DNA from: Plutella xylostella
Lineage: Eukaryota > Arthropoda > Insecta > Lepidoptera > Plutellidae
DNA length: 64,000 bases
Assembly: GCF_932276165.1 (NCBI RefSeq)
Contig: NC_064010.1
Span: 1,860,001 to 1,924,000, forward strand
Direction of reading: 5' to 3'
Of this stretch, positions 12,401-21,400 are shown one piece after another. The notes beneath the pieces are model-generated. The model had not been told where the DNA came from. It ran no database searches and saw nothing but the letters and a program-made list of their open reading frames with translations. The stretch's first letter is position 1; every line of letters begins with the position of its first letter. The translations under genes and the position numbers were made by a program.

Positions 12401-15400
12401 CCCAACGACAAAGCGAAGTAAATACATAGTGTCGCAAAAGGGCTATACTAAGCCAAAAGGGGATGACTCAAGGAGTCATTCTGGACAACTTTTGTTCTTA
12501 AATATTCGTTTTCCATGGTAAAAAGTCACATGTCCAACAAAGTTTCTATTTTGATGTATGAGGTATTGTTAGAAGCGTATTGATGGCGCGATGGTTATAG
12601 GCTATGTGACGTTCCATTAAAATGTACATAGCGCCCTCTAGAGGACATAACGTGATGATCGAAAAAATAATAATTCAACTTTGCCGTGTAAGGTATCAAA
12701 TGAAAGGGCTTGATTTTCACATTACAAAAATATGCATATTGAAGGTATTTAAATAACAACACCAAAATTATTGAAATAAAAAATGATCATGAACTACTGA
12801 CGTAAAATTTCATAAAATAAAAACAACTAAAAATTTACAAATAAAAAAATACAATTATAAACAAACGAAAAACCCGACTGTACGCTAAAAACATGAAAAC
12901 AAGTCCCAATGTTAATGGAAAGTATCGCAGGCGGGGAACAACTTGACCGCCACTCAAGGCCGTTTTCTAAGTAACATTCAGCTAAATGGTGAACCCTCTG
13001 CTGGTCCCCGCCTACGATACTTTCCATTAACATTGGGACTTGTCAAGAAAACTCAACAGGGGTTTCCATACTAAAGTGAACAGGACTGAAAACCATCACA
13101 CTTTTTACCTTTAAATTGCGCTAATTTTGTTAGTTTTTCTGTTGAATTTTGTCCACCTTTTCTGATTGTTTTGGCCATATCTTGGTGATACCTAAATCGA
13201 TTTGATATTAAAATATCTCATTTGAAAGCTTATAAGTTGACAATGTTTTTAAGCTGAAGTGCACAAAAAATTGTTGTATGAAATTCTTTTTTAATTTAAC
13301 TTATTTCTTTTTAGGTTTTGAATATTTTTAAAAAATGTTCATCTATTTTGAGGTATTGTGTCTAATTTAAGTCAAATAATGCACATTTGATTATTTTAAT
13401 AAGTTTATTAAGATGTTACTAATTCAAAACAAACAAAAAAAGGATTGAAATATGGCTAGTTTTTTTTATTTTCGGTTTTAAACATGAAATTTTGGCAAAA
13501 ATTCAAAAAATATTTAAATATTAAATATCTTAGAAATGGTTAAGTTTCGGATAATGCATTATAGGGTATAATCGATTGGAAATGCCTTCCTCTATCATCT
13601 CCTGAAAGGATCAGGTCTACTTATCAATAACCCTGTATACCGCTTTTTCAATACCTTTAAGTACATTTTTTGGTAGCAGCATAATATTTTTACTTAATTT
13701 TAGGGTTTCGAACGTCAAAAGAAAAAAAGCAACCGTTATAGGATCTCTTTGTTGTCCGTCTGTCTGACTGACTGTCTGTCACCGCCCTTTTTCTCAGAAA
13801 CGGGTAAAGATATCAAGCTGATATTTCGCATAGATGGGGAGTACCCCAAAAAAAATATTATGGTACTCCCTGTCCCACACAAGTAAATTGGGGCTTATAT
13901 TTTTTCCAGTTATTTTGATGTGTATTCTTTTTTTTCTTTGTTGTTTTGTATAAGTATGTGTTTCTTTTCTTTAAATCTGTATTTTTTTTGTTGTTGCTGT
14001 CTATGTGTCGAATAAATGTATCTTTATCTTCAAATCACGCCATCTATCGTTTGTTTTTTTTGTGGCTACTGTCTATAGAAGAAATTCCGTCATTGACAAT
14101 TTTACGTTACGAATTTATTTTTATTTATTTTATTTTTATTTTTACATTTTCGTGGAGAACCAACAGCATTTTGTTAATAAATAATTATTACTTATAAACA
14201 TATAACAACTTGATGCCATTAACAGAATGAACTTAGTAAACCCAGTAAACCTAACACATCCAGAGGAAAAATAAAATCTCTTTCTCTCTCTCTGAAAAAC
14301 ATACTTAATAGCCTAAACTCGATGCCTTTAGCTATTAACATCTTTGAAATAAAATTGAGCCACCACCGTGTTACTGCCCTCATCAGATCCTCACGAGACC
14401 ATACCTCAACCAGCACCAAGAGACTGTATTTTTGATCCCTAACCTAATGTTCGTGCGTATTGTCATCACTTAGATCCATTCGCTATATTCCTGCTCCTCA
14501 TCAGACCTTTACGAGACTGTAATGTCACGAGAATATTGTACACTATCTAATTTAATTTAATGTATTGAATATACTGGAAGAATTATGCTTCCTCAATTTC
14601 AAATCAAATTATGTTGGTGTCATAAAAGTTGAAAAAGTGCAATGACAACCAATGTGCAGTGATTTTGTATCTGTACACGATAAGATCGCGAGCTGTCAGT
14701 GCTGCCTAAACCGACGTGACCCTTCTTTGGAGGCCAGCGGCCAACTGAGCATAGAGAAAAAATAAACAATTGTGTAAAGAGTGCCATCTGGAGGAGTTTT
14801 TTGTCATACTCTATACGTCATACTGAGCCTACAACGCCATCTCTTTATATTGCTCAACCTCATTGTACATACATACAGGGTGCCCTGTTGGGACACCCTG
14901 TATATATAGATATTGTTATCACAAGTTAATAGCCGGATCTCCACCAAACGATCCAATGCGATCCGATCGCCCGATCCAAGAAGTTTAGTATGTAAGATTC
15001 CTTGGATCGCGCGATCGGATCGCGTTGGTTCGTCTGGTGGGGATCCGGCTATTAACTTCAATCTATAAAGATATAGGACATATTTGCGTTGACGTAGTTA
15101 CACCACACAACAGTTATTACATTTATCAGCTAAATTTAAGTTCAATCTATTTATGTACCTACCTACATGCAACAATAAATAAAAAAACAAATTATTATAT
15201 AATTCTTTATTACCTCGCATATAACAATGTTTCAGTTCAGTTTTGATCATGTCACTTGTAAAATAATATGCGAGTGGGTGTGTGTATTCCTTTCACCATG
15301 AAAACCAATTCATGTTTTGCTAGTTTATGTTTCCCAAGAGAAGCAAATCTTGTCACTTGTGGTGATAAAGTCATTTCGTCCAATAGTGCATCATTTATCC

Positions 15401-18400
15401 TCGCGAGGCAAATCTTTGACGACATTTATCAGTTTGGTACACATAGTATTTTAATCTTCAGCGGATATGAAGATGTCGATCGCTCTTTGCCAGTGCCGCC
15501 ATTTCAGCTCGGTTCCCGTGGAACCACATGGAACCTGGATCCATATGGAATCTGTCAGGTCACAAGAATTTCATAAAAACACTTTTTGCGGATAAAGATG
15601 CTTTTTCTTGACACACCATGTTTATTTTTATTTGTAGGTATATAAAATTTATAAATAACGATATACCGAGAGTATAGGCTTTTATTACAAAAATCTTGAA
15701 TTGAATTGAATTGAATTTTTATTTATGGCAATCTGTCGGGTGTGCCAACAATTTCTGCCAGTATCGTGTAATGACATTGCATGTGTATTTATTTATATTG
15801 TATTAATTGAAGGGAGTTCTTGAAAACTTTACGAAATGTATAAATAAACATAATAGATATATACAAACTATATATAGATAGATCTATGCTACTATTTGAG
15901 GAATGGAGTTATAATTTGATTTTGTTGTTAACAATGAATTTACTTATAGCGATGATAAAATTAGGGTCATGGAAATTTAATAATCACAAAAATCTTATTT
16001 GCGAGACATTGTAAGACAACTGAACTGACACTGACACGCAATTTCTTCATAAAAGCCATAGATCATGACAATGTTAACATTCAAATACTACTTATCTATG
16101 TGTCTTGTTATTGTTCTATGGTCTTGTTGATAACGCTATCTTACATCTTTTTTGGTAGTAAGAGTAATATAAAGAGATGGCACTACCTTCTACTAAAAGT
16201 TCAGCCATTAAGGCACTGACTCCCCCCTGCAACTGAGTCAAACGTCACTTGTGTTTATGATTTTATAGGGAAGGGAGCTCCAAACAGCACTATGCCACCT
16301 AAAAAATGGTAAAGCAGCCGGAATAGACAATCTATTTACGGAGCAGGTCAAAAACTTTGGCCCCGGGGCAAGAAGCTGGCTTCTGTCGCTGCTCAACCAC
16401 TGTGTTGTCAATAAGTCCATTCCTAAAGCTTGGAGAAAATCACACATTATAGCTCTTCTTAAGCCGGGAAAAACACCAGACGACCCAAAGAGCTATCGAC
16501 CAATATCACTGTTGTGTCACCTGTTCAAGATCTTTGAACGACTTATTCTGAACAGAATGACTAGTACTTTGGATGATAAGTTAATCCCTCAACAGGCTGG
16601 GTTTCGCCCTGGAAAATCATGTACAGGCCAGGCGTTATCATTAACCCAGTATATAGAAGACGGTTACGAGGAAGGTAAAGTCACAGGGGTTGCTCTCGTG
16701 GACCTGTCGGCAGCATACGACACAGTCAGCCATCGCCGCTTGATCACAAAAATCTACAACCTGACTAAAGACTACCACCTTACTCGTGTCATAGAACAGA
16801 TGCTGAGTAATCGTAGGTTTTACGTAACGCATCAGGGAAAGGACAGTAGATGGCGACGTCAAAAAAATGGGCTACCACAGGGTAGCGTTCTGGCCCCTCT
16901 TTTATTTAACATCTACACCAACGACCAGCCGATTATCTCAGGTATGAAGCATATACTGTTCGCAGATGACCTCGCATTGGCATGTCAGCGCAAGACATTC
17001 GAGAGTGTAGAGCAGGGGTTGACATCTGCACTGGCGGAGCTGTCTGCCTACTATGAGGCCAACCAATTGCGTCCTAACCCCAGCAAGACGAAGCTATGTG
17101 CTTTTCACCTGAAGAATCGCGAGGCGACGCGCCCACTTCACGTGCAATGGGAGAGTCAATGGCTCGAGAACTGCCCGAACCCTAAATACCTTGGCATTAC
17201 CTTGGATCGATCCTTGACCTACAAAGCCCATTGCACCAACACAAAGATGAAAGTGGTCGCAAGAAACAACATTCTTCGTCGCCTGACCGGTAGAACTTGG
17301 GGGGCTCACCCGCATGTCCTACGAACCTCAGCCCTAGCCTTGAGTTACTCCGCGGCAGAATACGCATGCCCAGTATGGAACAATTCGGCTCACGCTGGGA
17401 AGGTGGACACCGCACTAAATGAGACCTGTCGGCTGGTTACAGGCTGCTTAAAACCAACTCCGACTGATAAACTATACCTGCTCGCTGGAATAGCACCGCC
17501 AGCGGTTCGCAGACAGGCCACTGCGGCTCAAGAGCGCTGGAAACAACTGAATGACTTGCGCCATCCTCTGTATGGTCATGCTCCAGTGCAGCAGCGCCTT
17601 AAATCACGCAGAAGCTTCGTCACAACCGAACCGCTGACTAACGAGACAGCGCAGGAGTTCAGGTTGAGCCACTGGAGAGCCGATACTTCTCACTTGCGTC
17701 AGTTTGTCCAGCCAGCCGAGGAGCTGCCTGCTGGAGGGGGTGAAGAGTGGTCTGTATGGAAAACACTAAACCGCCTCCGGGCTGGCGTTGCCCGGACGAA
17801 GGACAATTTGAGGCGATGGGATATGCTCCCAGCCAATGCCAGCACTCTATGCAGTTGCGGAAGCCTCCAGACTACGTCACATCTTTTAGAGTGTCCTAAT
17901 GCCCCAAAGTGCAGCCAAGGAGACCTGATGAAGGCCAATGATCTCGCAATAAGAGTAGCAAAACACTGGAGGAAGTTAGCTTAGTGCATTCACACGATCG
18001 AAGAAGAAGATGATTTTATAACACAGAAAGCCGCCATAGATATTTGTATGAAGATTTGAGGGAAAAAAATTGCTCAAGTTTGGGATTAATTTACACAAAA
18101 TAAGTGTGTGTTTATTAAAAAACAAGGTATTTAGCGCCTAGTCCAAGCCTTTAACTTTATAATATGATAAAAATCATATGAAAATTCTTAATAATTACGA
18201 CAAAGTTGTTACAATACGGGAGTGTGATTTTCTGGTTTTTCGTCATATTCTGAATTTTATTTACAGTTATCCATAATCATTTACTTGAATTCGAATCATT
18301 CAGCACCTAGCTAGACTCTTTGGCTACCTGTGTGATTTTTTTCAAGGTTGTAGAGCATCGTTTACTACATAATTCTATGACAATGCCAACCCTCGATTCC

Positions 18401-21400
18401 CCCTTGCAGACCCTTAATGACAGTGAATTTATCGATGATAGATACTCGGTATTTAGGTGTGATCGCGATCGCATAAAAACGAATAAAAAGGACGGTGGTG
18501 GCAACATGAATATACCGCCACGCGAGATTGTCGCTGTGCACCGTGTGCCGCATGCACTCAGCCAGAGCTCAAAGCCCAAAAACATAATCGTGAAGTTCCA
18601 GTCCCGCATACTCCGCGACAACGTACTGACCGCGGCGCGCGGGTGCAAGGAGCTCACTTCAGCCAAGTTGGGTGTATCGGGCAATGCGCAAAAGGTCTTC
18701 GTTAACGAACACCTTACACTCAAAAATAAACAATTGTTTCGAGAGGCACGCGAGGCGGACAATTATGTTCAAGTACATTTTGGGTGATTTTAGGGTAAGT
18801 AAGTATAATTCTTACTTACACTGGTAGGCACCAGGAAAGAGTAGAAATTAATAGGGGTGCCACTTTACTCTATACTCGGAACCCGATTAGCTTTCTCAAA
18901 CAAATGTGGTATTTACTTGTAGAAAGGTAACTGGTAACTGGTAAAACTACAAGTATTAAAGTGTAAATAATAAGTTTCGGGCATCCTCTAGCCAACTGAA
19001 CCCCAACGACAAAGCAAAGTAAATACATAGTGTCGCAAAAGGGCTATACTAAGCCAAAAGGGGATGACTCAAGGAGTCATTCTGGACAACTTTTGTTCTA
19101 CAAGATTTGCAAATTCGTGAAAAAAAATATTCGTTTTCCATGGTAAAAAGTCACATGTCCAACAAAGTTTCTATTTTGATGTATGAGGTATTGTTAGAAG
19201 CGTATTGATGGCGCGATGGTTATAGGCTATGTGACGTTCCATTAAAATGTACATAGCGCCCTCTAGAGGACATAACGTGATGATCGAAAAAATTATAATT
19301 CAACTTTGCCGTGTAAGGTATCAAATGTAAGGGCTTGATTTTCACATTACAAAAATATGCATATTGAAGGTATTTAAATAACAACACCAAAATTATTGAA
19401 ATAAAAAATGATCATGAACTACTGACGTAAAATTTCATAAAATAAAAACAACTAAAAATTTACAAATAAAAAAATACAATTATAAACAAACGAAAAACCC
19501 GACTGTACGCTAAAAACATGAAAACAAGTCCCAATGTTAATGGAAAGTATCGCAGGCGGGGAACAACTTGACCGCCACTCAAGGCCGTTTTCTAAGTAAC
19601 ATTCAGCTAAATGGTGAACCCTCTGCTGGTCCCCGCCTACGATACTTTCCATTAACATTGGGACTTGTCAAGAAAACTCAACAGGGGTTTCCATACTAAA
19701 GTGAACAGGACTGAAAACCATCACACTTTTTACCTTTAAATTGCGCTAATTTTGTTAGTTTTTCTGTTGAATTTTGTCCACCTTTTCTGATTGTTTTGGC
19801 CATATCTTGGTGATACCTAAATCGATTTGATATTAAAATATCTCATTTGAAAGCTTATAAGTTGACAATGTTTTTAAGCTGAAGTGCACAAAAAATTGTT
19901 GTATGAAATTCTTTTTTAATTTAACTTATTTCTTTTTAGGTTTTGAATATTTTTAAAAAATGTTCATCTATTTTGAGGTATTGTGTCTAATTTAAGTCAA
20001 ATAATGCACATTTGATTATTTTAATAAGTTTATTAAGATGTTACTAATTCAAAACAAACAAAAAAAGGATTGAAATATGGCTAGTTTTTTTTATTTTCGG
20101 TTTTAAACATAAAATTTTGGCAAAAATTCAAAAAATATTTAAATATTAAATATCTTAGAAATGGTTAAGTTTCGGATAATGCATTATAGGGTATAATCGA
20201 CTGGAAATGCCTTCCTCTATCATCTCCTGAAAGGATCAGGTCTACTTATCAATAACCCTGTATACCGCTTTTTCAATACCTTTAAGTACATTTTTTGGTA
20301 GCAGCATAATATTTTTACTTAATTTTAGGGTTTCGAACGTCAAAAGAAAAAAAGCAACCGTTATAGGATCTCTTTGTTGTCCGTCTGTCTGACTGACTGT
20401 CTGTCACCGCCCTTTTTCTCAGAAACGGGTAAAGATATCAAGCTGATATTTCGCATAGATGGGGAGTACCCCAAAAAAAATATTATGGTACTCCCTGTCC
20501 CACACAAGTAAATTGGGGCTTATATTTTTTCCAGTTATTTTGATGTGTATTCTTTTTTTTCTTTGTTGTTTTGTATAAGTATGTGTTTCTTTTCTTTAAA
20601 TCTGTATTTTTTTTGTTGTTGCTGTCTATGTGTCGAATAAATGTATCTTTATCTTCAAATCACGCCATCTATCGTTTGTTTTTTTTGTGGCTACTGTCTA
20701 TAGAAGAAATTCCGTCATTGACAATTTTACGTTACGAATTTATTTTTATTTATTTTATTTTTATTTTTACATTTTCGTGGAGAACCAACAGCATTTTGTT
20801 AATAAATAATTATTACTTATAAACATATAACAACTTGATGCCATTAACAGAATGAACTTAGTAAACCCAGTAAACCTATCACATCCAGAGGAAAAATAAA
20901 ATCTCTTTCTCTCTCTCTGAAAAACATACTTAATAGCCTAAACTCGATGCCTTTAGCTATTAACATCTTTGAAATAAAATTGAGCCACCACCGTGTTACT
21001 GCCCTCATCAGATCCTCACGAGACCATACCTCAACCAGCACCAAGAGACTGTATTTTTGATCCCTAACCTAATGTTCGTGCGTATTGTCATCACTTAGAT
21101 CCATTCGCTATATTCCTGCTCCTCATCAGACCTTTACGAGACTGTAATGTCACGAGAATATTGTACACTATCTAATTTAATTTAATGTATTGAATATACT
21201 GGAAGAATTATGCTTCCTCAATTTCAAATCAAATTATGTTGGTGTCATAAAAGTTGAAAAAGTGCAATGACAACCAATGTGCAGTGATTTTGTATCTGTA
21301 CACGATAAGATCGCGAGCTGTCAGTGCTGCCTAAACCGACGTGACCCTTCTTTGGAGGCCAGCGGCCAACTGAGTCAAACGTCACTTGTGTTTATGATTT

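Larger units (their letters stand above)
12157..18757. repeat. Array unit 3 (6601 bp, with C, a short retroposon and a LINE)
   Basis: It has a private 24-bp deletion near 12500, element C at 14750-16229 with a private 288-bp retroposon, and an 1743-bp LINE at 16268-18010. Confidence 0.9.
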
